From: DATJOJ01 sp035507035
Lineage (GTDB): Bacteria; Acidobacteriota; Terriglobia; Terriglobales; Acidobacteriaceae
Assembly (NCBI GenBank): GCA_035507035.1
Contig: DATJOJ010000022.1
Span: forward strand, 20,084 to 84,083
Direction of reading: 5' to 3'
Length of the DNA: 64,000 nucleotides
Below are positions 1 to 8,644 of the stretch, piece after piece; positions within the stretch are counted from its first letter, which is position 1, and each line of letters begins with the position of its first letter. A program made the position numbers and the translations under genes. Under the pieces are notes generated by a model. It did not search any database, was not told the origin of the DNA, and saw nothing but the letters and a program-made list of their open reading frames with translations.

Positions 1-1875
1 CTCGGGAAGCGCTTCTCGCGGCAGCTAGTCTCGACCATCGCGCTCGCCTTCAGCGGCGCGGCGTTCCTAATGGCCTTATGGATCGCAGCACAATTCCCTT
101 CCCTGAGCGTTCCGCACATCGAGACCCTGGCGCAGTGGATCCGGGTTGGCGATTTCCGCGCCGATTTCGCCTTCCAATTGGACGCGCTATCGCTGGTGAT
201 GCTCCTGGTCGTTACCGGCGTCGGCTTTGTTATCCATGTTTATTCGATCGGGTACATGTGGGAAGAAGGTGGCTTTTACCGCTTCTTCTCTTATCTGAAC
301 CTGTTCATGTTCTTCATGCTCACGATCGTCCTGGCGAGCAACTACCTGTTGATGTTCATCGGCTGGGAGGGCGTGGGCCTGGCGTCGTATCTGCTGATTG
401 GATTTTGGTTTACGAAAGATTCGGCCGCCTCAGCTGGAAAGAAAGCGTTCATCACGACTCGAGTGGGCGACTTCGGTTTTATGATTGCGCTGTTCTTGAT
501 GATTAAGCACTTCGGATCCCTGAACTTCGCGCAAGTGTTTCAAGCCGTCACCCCAATGAACGTAGAAACCGCCGGCGCTGGATTGCTGACCTCTATCGGC
601 CTGCTGCTGCTGGTCGGCGCGGCCGGGAAATCGGCGCAGCTTCCGCTTTATGTCTGGCTTCCGGATGCGATGGAAGGTCCGACCCCGGTTTCCGCCCTCA
701 TCCATGCCGCCACCATGGTCACCGCTGGCGTTTACATGGTCGCGCGATCGCACGTCATCTTTGAACACGCCCCTACCGCGATGATGGTGGTTGCAATCAT
801 CGGCACGCTCACCGCTTTATTCGCTGCGACCATCGGAGTGTGCCAAACCGACATCAAGAAAGTTCTCGCCTATTCCACGATCTCACAGCTCGGCTACATG
901 TTCATGGCCTGCGGCGTGGCGGCATTCTCGGCGGGAATTTTCCATTTGATGACCCACGCGTTTTTCAAAGGCCTGTTGTTCCTGTCTGCGGGCTCCGTGA
1001 TTCACGCTGTCGGCGGCGAGCAGGACATGCGCAAGATGGGTGGCTTGCGGACCAAAATCCCCTGGACCTTCTGGAGCATGACGGCAGCGACGTTCGCTAT
1101 CGCAGGCTTCCCGCCCTTCGCCGGGTTCTTCAGCAAAGATGCAATTCTGTGGCACGCCTACAGCAGCCCCTACGGAAGCTGGATCTATTGGGCGATTGGT
1201 GTCTTTACGGCGTTTCTCACCTCGTTCTATATGTTCCGGCTGTGGTTTCTGACATTCTTTGGTGAATATCGCGGCGAGGAACCGCATGACCACGGAGCTC
1301 ACGGCCACGGCGGCATTCACGAAAGTCCCAAAATCATGGTGGTCCCTCTGGTGATCCTGGCGGTGCTTTCGGTTTGCGGCGGCTGGATTGGCAGCGAGCG
1401 ATTCGATCGCTTTCTGTCTCCAACCTTAAGCTCGAGTATCGAACAGCCCCAAGCGGCTGAGCACACGAGTGCGGGGGGCAGCACTGAAACGGTCTTGACG
1501 GGAATATCGGTCGCGGGGGCGTGCCTCGGGCTTTATCTTGCTTGGCTCCTTTATATACGCCGGCCACAGCTTCCGCAGGAGATCGCGCAAGCGCTCGGCG
1601 GTTTCTACCAGGCCGTGCTCCACAAATATTACGTCGATGAGTTGTATGCGACGCTCTTCGTCAAGCCATTGATTGAGGGTTCCACCAAAATTTTCTGGCG
1701 TGGCATAGATGTCGGCATCATCGACGCAACTATAGATAACAGCGCCGATGGCGCGCGTGAAGTCTCCGATACCATGCGCCACATGCAATCCGGCAACCTT
1801 CGCTCCTATGCCGGATGGGTCGCGGTCGGCGCCGCAGGAGTGATTCTCTACATGGTCTGGATCGGTGCCCGATGA
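1..1875 (+). CDS. nuoL: NADH-quinone oxidoreductase subunit L (5' partial)
   Basis: Proton-pumping antiporter-like membrane subunit of respiratory complex I. The frame is open to base 1 with NuoL-like residues (LGKRFSRQLVST) before the first internal ATG at 70, so the true N-terminus lies outside the window. Family hallmarks are visible: GWEGVGLASYLLIGFW, the broken-helix motif LPDAMEGPTPVSALIHAATM, and the KKVLAYSTISQLGYM lysine motif. A His-rich loop (HDHGAHGHGG) lies in the C-terminal third, followed by the lateral-helix region. The stop overlaps the nuoM start (ATGA), indicating translational coupling in the usual nuoL-M-N order. Confidence 0.97.
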   Translation, partial: LGKRFSRQLVSTIALAFSGAAFLMALWIAAQFPSLSVPHIETLAQWIRVGDFRADFAFQLDALSLVMLLVVTGVGFVIHVYSIGYMWEEGGFYRFFSYLNLFMFFMLTIVLASNYLLMFIGWEGVGLASYLLIGFWFTKDSAASAGKKAFITTRVGDFGFMIALFLMIKHFGSLNFAQVFQAVTPMNVETAGAGLLTSIGLLLLVGAAGKSAQLPLYVWLPDAMEGPTPVSALIHAATMVTAGVYMVARSHVIFEHAPTAMMVVAIIGTLTALFAATIGVCQTDIKKVLAYSTISQLGYMFMACGVAAFSAGIFHLMTHAFFKGLLFLSAGSVIHAVGGEQDMRKMGGLRTKIPWTFWSMTAATFAIAGFPPFAGFFSKDAILWHAYSSPYGSWIYWAIGVFTAFLTSFYMFRLWFLTFFGEYRGEEPHDHGAHGHGGIHESPKIMVVPLVILAVLSVCGGWIGSERFDRFLSPTLSSSIEQPQAAEHTSAGGSTETVLTGISVAGACLGLYLAWLLYIRRPQLPQEIAQALGGFYQAVLHKYYVDELYATLFVKPLIEGSTKIFWRGIDVGIIDATIDNSADGAREVSDTMRHMQSGNLRSYAGWVAVGAAGVILYMVWIGAR

Positions 1876-3386
1876 ACCTGTCTCTCGACAATTCGATCCT
1901 GACACTCGTCACATTCGTTCCGTTGGCTGGCGCAATATTGCTGATTTTCTTCCCGCGCCGCGATCGCGACATTCGGCTCTTCGCACTCGTCGTCTCACTC
2001 CTGGATTTCGTCCTCTCGCTTCATCTACCCGTGCATTTCCAGCGAGCCCTGACGGGCTTCCAATACGAAGTCAACCAGGCTTGGATTTCAAATCCGAACA
2101 TCCACTACCACATGGGTGTGGATGGCGTCTCGATGTGGCTGGTGGTTCTGACGACATTCTTGACTCCGCTTTGCGTCCTGATCTCGTGGAATTCAATCCA
2201 CGACCGGGTCAAAGAATTCTTCATCCTGCTGCTGATCTTGGAGACAGCCCTGATCGGCGTTTTCACCGCTCTCGACCTCTTTTTGTTCTACTTCTTTTGG
2301 GAAAGCACGCTGATTCCCATGGCCCTATTGATCGGCGTTTATGGCCATGGACGCCGCATCTACGCCGCCGTCAAATTCTTTTTGTATACGATGATCGCGT
2401 CGATGTTCATGATGGCGGCGATCCTGTGGCTCTACGCCAAGACCGGCAGTTTTGATTTCGTCACGATTCAGGCAGCCACCCGCAGCGGGCAAATTGCCAA
2501 CTTTGCGTCGGCAGGGCCCTGGCTTTTCCTTGGGTTCTTCATTGCGTTCGCGGTAAAAGTTCCGATTTTTCCGTTCCACACTTGGCTGCCCGATGCCCAC
2601 GTCGAGGCGCCGACTGCAGGCTCCGTTCTGCTGGCTGGTGTCTTGCTGAAGATGGGAACCTATGGCATGTTCCGCTTCAACTTAGGACTGTTCCCCGAGC
2701 AAGCGCGCAGCAATGCCTGGTGGATCATGATTCTGGCGCTCATCGGCATTATTTATGGCGCTCTCGTCGCAATGGTGCAGCCGAACATGAAGAAAGTGAT
2801 TGCCTATTCGTCGATCAGCCACCTGGGATTTGTGGTGCTGGGACTTTTCAGCTTCACTCGATTGGGGCTGGAGGGCGCGAGCTTTATCATGCTGGCGCAC
2901 GGAGTCTCGACCGGCGGATTGTTCATGCTCGCCGGAATCATTTATGAGCGCCGTCACACTTATGAAATTTCCGAGTTCGGTGGCTTAGCCACGCCCATGC
3001 CGCTGTACGCGACCTTCTTTTCGTTCATCATGCTCTCATCGGTTGGGCTTCCCTTGTTGAATGGCTTCATCGGCGAATTTCTGGTATTGAGTGGGGCATT
3101 TCGAGATCGGCCGATTTACGGCATTTTGGGCGCCACCGGCGTGATCTGGAGTGCCTGCTATCTCCTATGGATGTATCAGCGCGTTTTCTTTGGCAAAGTG
3201 ACGCACGAGGTAAACAACACTTTGCCCGATCTCAGTGGCCGTGAACGTGCCGCGCTTTGGCCGGCCGCGGTGATGGCACTGGTCATGGGAGTTGCTCCCT
3301 TGCTATGGCTGAATGCGATCGCTCCCGCCGTGCAAACTGCGCTTGCGCCGTTTGCCGAGATGGCAAGTAAGGTGGTTGCGCCGTGA
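1872..3386 (+). CDS. nuoM: NADH-quinone oxidoreductase subunit M
   Basis: Second antiporter-like proton channel subunit of complex I, 504 aa, with many membrane helices throughout. I take the ATG at 1872, which overlaps the nuoL stop; an upstream in-frame start would run far into nuoL. Diagnostic motifs are FWESTLIPMALLIGVYG (conserved Glu), KVPIFPFHTWLPDAHVEAPT and KKVIAYSSISHLGFV. The stop overlaps the GTG start of nuoN. Length and order match the standard nuo operon. Confidence 0.97.
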   Translation: MNLSLDNSILTLVTFVPLAGAILLIFFPRRDRDIRLFALVVSLLDFVLSLHLPVHFQRALTGFQYEVNQAWISNPNIHYHMGVDGVSMWLVVLTTFLTPLCVLISWNSIHDRVKEFFILLLILETALIGVFTALDLFLFYFFWESTLIPMALLIGVYGHGRRIYAAVKFFLYTMIASMFMMAAILWLYAKTGSFDFVTIQAATRSGQIANFASAGPWLFLGFFIAFAVKVPIFPFHTWLPDAHVEAPTAGSVLLAGVLLKMGTYGMFRFNLGLFPEQARSNAWWIMILALIGIIYGALVAMVQPNMKKVIAYSSISHLGFVVLGLFSFTRLGLEGASFIMLAHGVSTGGLFMLAGIIYERRHTYEISEFGGLATPMPLYATFFSFIMLSSVGLPLLNGFIGEFLVLSGAFRDRPIYGILGATGVIWSACYLLWMYQRVFFGKVTHEVNNTLPDLSGRERAALWPAAVMALVMGVAPLLWLNAIAPAVQTALAPFAEMASKVVAP

Positions 3387-4828
3387 ACAGTATTCCTCAA
3401 GCTGCGGATTACATCCGTCTTCTGCCTGAAATTGTCCTCGCCGTTTTCGGAATGGTCGTCATGGTGATCGACCCTTTGTTAGACGACCGCCGCAGCCAGC
3501 GAACCCTCGGAACCGTCGCATTGGTGGGATGTCTCGCGGCAATCGGCGCGACTTTGTTTCAGGCGCAGTACCCCGGCATGGGCTTCTGGAACATGATTCG
3601 GGTCGATTCGTTCAGTATCTTTTTTCACGTTCTGGTGACGGCGGTTTCCGCAGTCGTCATCCTCACCTCGTTCGAATACATGGAAGTGCAGGAGATTCGC
3701 GCCGGCGAATATTACGGGTTGATTTTGTTTGGCGCGGTCGGCATGAGTCTGATGTCCTCCGCTGTCGAACTTGTCTTAATCTTTATCGCTCTTGAGATTT
3801 CTTCAATCTCCACCTACATTCTTGCCGGATTCCGCCGCCGTTTCGCCATCAGCAGTGAGGCTTCGGTCAAATACTTTCTCCTGGGCTCGTTTGCCACAGC
3901 ATTCTTCCTATACGGTGTGGCGCTGATGTTCGGCGCCACCGGATCAACCAGCATCGAAGTGATCGCCAGAGTCCTCCGATCGGAAAGCGTGCCCATGCTC
4001 GCTTATACCGGCGTAGCGCTCATGTTCGTAGGTTTGGGATTCAAAGTCGCCGCCGCACCGTTCCATGTCTGGACGCCTGACGTTTATGAAGGAGCACCTT
4101 CGCCTGTCGTCGGCTTCATGTCCACGGCACCGAAAGCCGCAGCCTTTGCCGTGCTGCTACGAATCATGTTCGAAAGCTACGCTCCCGGTCGGATTTGGCT
4201 CATCTGGGTCGTCGCTGCGCTTTCTATGACGCTGGGCAACATCGGTGCTCTGGTTCAGGACAACGTGAAGCGCCTGCTAGCTTACTCCTCTATCGCGCAC
4301 GCCGGATATCTTTTGGTTGCCTTCGCCGCACTGCCCAACAACGGCATTCCCGCTGCCATGTTCTATCTTGCATCCTACGCGGCCATGAACGTTGGGGCCT
4401 TCGCTGTCATCAGCCATTTCGGAGGCGCGGGCGAGTGCTATATCACGCTGGAGGATTACTCCGGACTCGGCCAGCGTTCTCCCCTGCTGGCGGCAACCCT
4501 TACCATCTTTCTTCTCTCCTTGATCGGCATTCCCATCACCGGTGGCTTCTTTGCCAAGTTTTACGTGTTCAGCGCTGCCCTGCAAGCGAATCTGGTTGGG
4601 CTTGTGATTATTGGCGTTATGAACAGTGCCATCGCGGCTTACTATTACCTGCGACTGATCGTAGTGATGTACATGCGCGAACCGAAGCGCGAAGTCCCCG
4701 TCACTCCGATTCCGGCAGGACTCGGAACTGCCCTTGCAATCAGCCTGGTTGCAACCATCTACCTGGGTGTGCTACCCGGCCGCGTGCTCGATTACGCCGC
4801 TCGCACAGTTGCGGCTTGGGCGCGATAG
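3383..4828 (+). CDS. nuoN: NADH-quinone oxidoreductase subunit N
   Basis: Third antiporter-like membrane subunit of complex I, 481 aa. It starts at a GTG overlapping the nuoM stop (GTGA). Family motifs include FKVAAAPFHVWTPDVYEGAP and VKRLLAYSSIAHAGYLL. It is the last gene of the nuo operon; the next genes are on the opposite strand 14 bp downstream, so the two units converge. I see no strong hairpin terminator in the short gap. Confidence 0.97.
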   Translation: MNSIPQAADYIRLLPEIVLAVFGMVVMVIDPLLDDRRSQRTLGTVALVGCLAAIGATLFQAQYPGMGFWNMIRVDSFSIFFHVLVTAVSAVVILTSFEYMEVQEIRAGEYYGLILFGAVGMSLMSSAVELVLIFIALEISSISTYILAGFRRRFAISSEASVKYFLLGSFATAFFLYGVALMFGATGSTSIEVIARVLRSESVPMLAYTGVALMFVGLGFKVAAAPFHVWTPDVYEGAPSPVVGFMSTAPKAAAFAVLLRIMFESYAPGRIWLIWVVAALSMTLGNIGALVQDNVKRLLAYSSIAHAGYLLVAFAALPNNGIPAAMFYLASYAAMNVGAFAVISHFGGAGECYITLEDYSGLGQRSPLLAATLTIFLLSLIGIPITGGFFAKFYVFSAALQANLVGLVIIGVMNSAIAAYYYLRLIVVMYMREPKREVPVTPIPAGLGTALAISLVATIYLGVLPGRVLDYAARTVAAWAR

Positions 4829-4842
4829 CCGCGATTACGGCG

Positions 4843-5556
4843 TCACTCCACCGAGACAGCAATATCCACATAAGAGAAAATCCTCGCCGACAAGAGCAAA
4901 AACGCTAACGTTTCAGCGATCGCCAGGAGTATGGGAAACCAAAAGGCCTTCTCCGGCACGTTGAACGAGGATTTCAAAACCGTGGCGGCTAACGGATAGA
5001 CCGGGATCAGGTATGCCAGTTGCGAAACTCCCAAGCCATAACTGAGTGCGGCAGGGATACCCATCGCCGCAGCTGTAGCTCCGGCGGCAATGAATGGGTT
5101 GAGGAACGTCGAGAACATCAGCGCCACCGTGCCGGCCAAGGCACAGGCGGCCACCAGGCAGAGCATGAGAAACCAGATATGGCCAACGCGAAAACCAGCT
5201 TCGCCAAGCGTCCAACTGCCAGTGAGCCCGAGGGCAAAACTATAAATCACACTCGTGATGGTGATGCCGAGAACTAACCCCGACAAGTACTCGCTACGCT
5301 TGACGTCCTTGGAAAGAACGCTCAGGATCCTGCGGGAACGGCGGTCGTTATAGATTGCCGAGCTGCCAAAGAAGACGCTGAACGCCACCACGTAGAGCGC
5401 GACCTGCTTGAACACAAACAGCAGATCTTCCCCGTTGCGTGCCTCACTCGTCGTCAGCCCCAGTATCGCCAGCAATAGCACCCACAGCAGCAATACCAGG
5501 ATAGGCCAGCGCTGTTCGCGTACAAAGTTAATCGCAATGAGCATCGTTGGTCTCAC
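4843..5556 (-). CDS. ABC transporter permease (ABC-2 type)
   Basis: Integral membrane protein of 237 aa with about six hydrophobic segments, the architecture of ABC-2 exporter permeases. It starts with a GTG overlapping the stop of the upstream ATPase gene (GTGA), so the two form a coupled ATPase-permease pair. The stretch after the first helices (YNDRRSRRILSVLSKDVKRS) resembles the cytoplasmic loop typical of these permeases. Substrate is unknown. It converges with nuoN. Confidence 0.85.
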   Translation of the reverse strand: MRPTMLIAINFVREQRWPILVLLLWVLLLAILGLTTSEARNGEDLLFVFKQVALYVVAFSVFFGSSAIYNDRRSRRILSVLSKDVKRSEYLSGLVLGITITSVIYSFALGLTGSWTLGEAGFRVGHIWFLMLCLVAACALAGTVALMFSTFLNPFIAAGATAAAMGIPAALSYGLGVSQLAYLIPVYPLAATVLKSSFNVPEKAFWFPILLAIAETLAFLLLSARIFSYVDIAVSVE

Positions 5557-6476
5557 TTCTGCCCACCCGATGCAGCGGCTTTCACATTCCCCGTAAGTTC
5601 CAAGAAGATTTCCTCCAGCGAGCGGCGCTCGGGAGTCACACTCACCACTTCACCGCCCAGGCTCCAAACACGCTCCAGCGCAGCGCGCTGGTCACCGGAC
5701 GAAACCACAAAACGAACAACGCCATCTTGCGCCGTCGTCTGCGAAAACGCATTCAGAGCAATGCCGCGCGCAACGATCTCTGTGCGTTCCGTCGTCTCTA
5801 ATAAGTCCGCGGTCTTTCCCACGCGCACCAGTTTGCCACGATGCAGGATTGCCACGCGGTCGCAAACCAGTTCGATCTCTGATAGAAGATGAGAACTCAG
5901 AAAGATCGTCTTCCCTGCCGCCCTCATTTTGAGCAATAGCTCGCGAACTGCGACGCGAGAAGCAGGATCTAAGGCCGAGGTAGGTTCGTCCAGGATCAGC
6001 AACTCGGGATCATTCACCAACGCTTGAGCCAGACCAATTCCCTGCAACATGCCGCGAGAAAATTTGCTGACATTGCCTTTTGAGCGGTCCTGGAGTCCCA
6101 CGATGTTCAGAACCTTCCCTGCACGCTGCCGCAAAGCCTGCCCCGAAAGGCCGTTCAAGGCCCCATAAAAACGCACTAACTCCTCCGCCCCGCGTGGGTA
6201 GAGGGCGACATTCTCCGGTAGAAATCCGACTCGACGGTGCGCCGAAGGAACGCCAAACGGCTTTCCTAATAGCTGTCCGCTGCCGTGCGTGGGACGCATA
6301 AATCCCATGGCGAGGTGAATGGCGGTGGTCTTGCCGGCACCGTTCGGCCCCAAGAAGCCGAAGATCTCTCCCGCACTCACGGAAAGGCTAAAGCTATCGA
6401 GCGCTCGCAAATGGCGGCGTCCAAAAAGGCTGGAATATTCCTTAGTCGCATTTTCAAACTCCAGCACCGCCCTCAT
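5553..6476 (-). CDS. ABC transporter ATP-binding protein
   Basis: ATPase of an ABC exporter, 307 aa from the ATG at 6476 (a second ATG at 6485 is equally possible; a longer frame upstream lacks family similarity). Walker A is GPNGAGKTTAIHLAMG, signature FSRGMLQGIGLAQAL, Walker B LLILDEPTSALDP, then the H-loop SSHLLSEIE. The C-terminal ~90 residues form the accessory domain common in DrrA/CcmA-type exporters. Coupled to the permease at 4843-5556. Confidence 0.92.
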   Translation of the reverse strand: MRAVLEFENATKEYSSLFGRRHLRALDSFSLSVSAGEIFGFLGPNGAGKTTAIHLAMGFMRPTHGSGQLLGKPFGVPSAHRRVGFLPENVALYPRGAEELVRFYGALNGLSGQALRQRAGKVLNIVGLQDRSKGNVSKFSRGMLQGIGLAQALVNDPELLILDEPTSALDPASRVAVRELLLKMRAAGKTIFLSSHLLSEIELVCDRVAILHRGKLVRVGKTADLLETTERTEIVARGIALNAFSQTTAQDGVVRFVVSSGDQRAALERVWSLGGEVVSVTPERRSLEEIFLELTGNVKAAASGGQK

Positions 6477-6597
6477 GGCTAGCATTCTAAATGCTGCCCA
6501 GGTGGGTTCGGTCTGTGTGAGCGCCAGCCATTTTGGGTTTGACAATTCAGCCTGCACCCCTTCATCATGGGGTACACGCAAAATCGTCGGAGGGGAT

Positions 6598-6765
6598 ATG
6601 ACGCAACTAGTTCGGAGACTTTGGACGGACGAACAGGGTCAGGACATCGCTGAATACGCGGTGATGTTGGCGGTTATTCTGGTTCTTGTAGTCGGTACCA
6701 TAAGGCTTATCGGTGGCAGCGCCAACAACGTCTTTTCCGAAACCGCAAGTTCTGTGGGGCAATAA
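6598..6765 (+). CDS. Flp-family type IVb pilin
   Basis: 55-aa pilin precursor. A short basic leader is followed by the conserved GQDIAEYAVMLAVILVLV segment: the Glu in the AEYA context and the hydrophobic helix are the Flp/class IVb hallmark. A good ribosome site (AGGGG) sits a few bases before the ATG. No Tad secretion genes (TadA ATPase, prepilin peptidase, CpaC secretin) are next to it, so it is an orphan structural gene here and would have to use machinery encoded elsewhere. Confidence 0.85.
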   Translation: MTQLVRRLWTDEQGQDIAEYAVMLAVILVLVVGTIRLIGGSANNVFSETASSVGQ

Positions 6766-6844
6766 AAAGCTCACGCTCGCGACTCGAAACGCCGAAGCTC
6801 GCACTGTACCAGCCAAAATCCTCGTAAGGGACCACTGCGATTGG

Positions 6845-7036
6845 TTAACTGATGTCTAGAGGCCAGCGATTTCGCTGACCACCGGCGTTTTGCGAGCGGT
6901 CCGTCAGGGTCGGGGAGGTATCCTTTAGTTCTACCAGCATCGGAGCAACAAACCGCAGCGCCTCCACCTGCTGACGTACTGTTGCCAACTCTGTTTCCTT
7001 CTCTTGCAGAATCTGCTCCAGGCTTCTCATACGCAT
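6845..7036 (-). CDS. Small conserved coiled-coil-like protein
   Basis: About 63 aa. The N-terminus (MRSLEQILQEKETELATVRQ) is a predicted amphipathic helix followed by VEALRFVAPMLVEL. This pattern (QxxLRQKExxxxxVRxEVEALRxVAPLL) recurs in small acidobacterial ORFs that I recognise but cannot name. Start chosen at the ATG at 7036; ATG 7030 is also in frame. Function unknown. Confidence 0.5.
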   Translation of the reverse strand: MRMRSLEQILQEKETELATVRQQVEALRFVAPMLVELKDTSPTLTDRSQNAGGQRNRWPLDIS

Positions 7037-7202
7037 CACCCTGCTCCCTGAAACCAAGACTGCGTGCGCCGAAAATAATCAGGCTGGAATAGCGGAATTG
7101 TATTCCGACCCTCACCCAGCGAACATCCGAAAAAAACAACCCATTTACGAGTTGTATACTCCCTATCGTACGGATGTGTAGGATCAGCGGAAGAAACCAG
7201 TC

Positions 7203-7934
7203 ATGCCCATCGGGTCAACTTTGATAGATCTCGACGGAGTCCTTCAAGAGGATGAGATTCACGTCTGGCACACGGACCTCGGGCATGAGGAAGAAGCTGT
7301 CAATCGTCTCACTCACCGGCTCAATTCCGCTGAACAAGCGCGGGCCGGGCGGTTTCTCGTTGATCACGCCCGCAAACAATACGTCATTTCCCACGCCTTC
7401 CTGCGCGCTGTGCTCGCGAAGTATGTGCGTGCGGAACCGTTGGCACTTCGATTCTCATCGAGTAAGAACGGCAAACCTGCGCTCGTCGATGGGGATGGAC
7501 TTTGCTTCAACTTGTCTCACACCGAGGGAACTGCAGCCATGGCGATTGCTCGTAAGCGACGAGTGGGCATCGACGTCGAGAAGATTCGCGACAACCTGAA
7601 GCCCTTGGAATTGGCGACTCGTTTTTTTTCGCCCCAAGAGTGCAAATGGTTACGGTCACACCCCATCGCCGAGCAGCTAGCGGCTTTTTTCGCCTGCTGG
7701 ACTGCCAAGGAGTCCTACATCAAAGCCGTTGGAGAAGGGCTGTCCATGGGTTTGGCAGGGTTCGCCGTCATTCCAAAAAACGGGAACGCAAAATTGCAAC
7801 TCGAGATCTTCGATCAGCCCGAGGAATCCGAGCGCTGGCTAATTTGGCAATTAAATCTGAAACCTGATCTTTGCGCCGCTGTTGCCGCAGAATCCGGCGA
7901 TGTCACCGTTCGTATCGGAGAGTGGCATCCCTAG
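7203..7934 (+). CDS. 4'-phosphopantetheinyl transferase (Sfp/HetI type)
   Basis: Transfers phosphopantetheine from CoA to carrier proteins (fatty acid, polyketide or nonribosomal peptide synthesis). 243 aa, the usual Sfp length. Both signature motifs are intact: VGIDVEKI at about residues 121-128 (Mg-binding Asp and Glu) and WTAKESYIKAVGEG at about 165-178. The N-terminal LSHTEG (about 104-109) matches the SHS/CoA-binding region. No biosynthetic cluster is adjacent, so the acceptor is not evident. Confidence 0.93.
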   Translation: MPIGSTLIDLDGVLQEDEIHVWHTDLGHEEEAVNRLTHRLNSAEQARAGRFLVDHARKQYVISHAFLRAVLAKYVRAEPLALRFSSSKNGKPALVDGDGLCFNLSHTEGTAAMAIARKRRVGIDVEKIRDNLKPLELATRFFSPQECKWLRSHPIAEQLAAFFACWTAKESYIKAVGEGLSMGLAGFAVIPKNGNAKLQLEIFDQPEESERWLIWQLNLKPDLCAAVAAESGDVTVRIGEWHP

Positions 7935-8055
7935 AAGCCGAGCGGTATCCTGGATTCTCTGCACGGAACCGCTAGTTTGTTGTAACCTTGCTCGCACCGG
8001 AAAATCCTGGATGAGCGAGCCTTCCATCCGGCGACTCCACTTGAAGGGATGCACC

Positions 8056-8601
8056 ATGAAAAAAATATTCTGGGCTTTATATGCGATCCTTGGATTTTTT
8101 CTCCTCCTCAACCTAGCGGCCGACGCGCAGGAGGCTTCGTGGCCAGCGGCCAAGCCCGAAGACGTCAGTTCCGCCTCCGCCACCGTTAAGGCTTCCTACG
8201 ATGCAATCTCTTGTCCTCCTGGCCAGACCTTGAATCTCGATCGGTTTCGTTCTCTATTTCTGCCGCACGCACAGTTGGTCAGCGTGAGTCTAAAAGAAGG
8301 CCAGGGCGCGGCTCATCTCATGACGATGGATGAGTTCAGCAAAATGGTCATCGGCAGCGTGGGAAAAGCCGGACACGTCGAACACGAACTCGCGGAGCGG
8401 GTTGAGATTTATGGAAACATTGCCAACGTATGGAGTTCCTACGAATCACGCAATACACCCGATGATCCCCATGTGATTCGCGGCATCAACAGCATTCAGC
8501 TATTCAACGATGGCAAGCGCTGGTGGATCACCGGTGCACAATGGCAGCATGAGACCGCCGACATACCCATTCCCGCAAAGTATCTGTCCACGAGTCATTG
8601 A
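8056..8601 (+). CDS. Secreted SnoaL/DUF4440-like protein
   Basis: 181 aa with an N-terminal signal peptide (MKKIFWALYAILGFFLLLNLAADA). The mature part resembles the NTF2-like/SnoaL fold: an initial helix with a conserved LDRFRSLFLPHAQLV segment, a middle part with EIYGNIANVWSSYESR and a final strand pair with RWWITGAQWQHE. These folds are ligand-binding or enzymatic; a specific activity cannot be assigned. The start at 8056 is chosen because it begins the signal peptide. Confidence 0.7.
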   Translation: MKKIFWALYAILGFFLLLNLAADAQEASWPAAKPEDVSSASATVKASYDAISCPPGQTLNLDRFRSLFLPHAQLVSVSLKEGQGAAHLMTMDEFSKMVIGSVGKAGHVEHELAERVEIYGNIANVWSSYESRNTPDDPHVIRGINSIQLFNDGKRWWITGAQWQHETADIPIPAKYLSTSH

Positions 8602-8644
8602 AACTGGCTGCTAATTCATCATTTATGGGCTCCGGAGAATTGTC

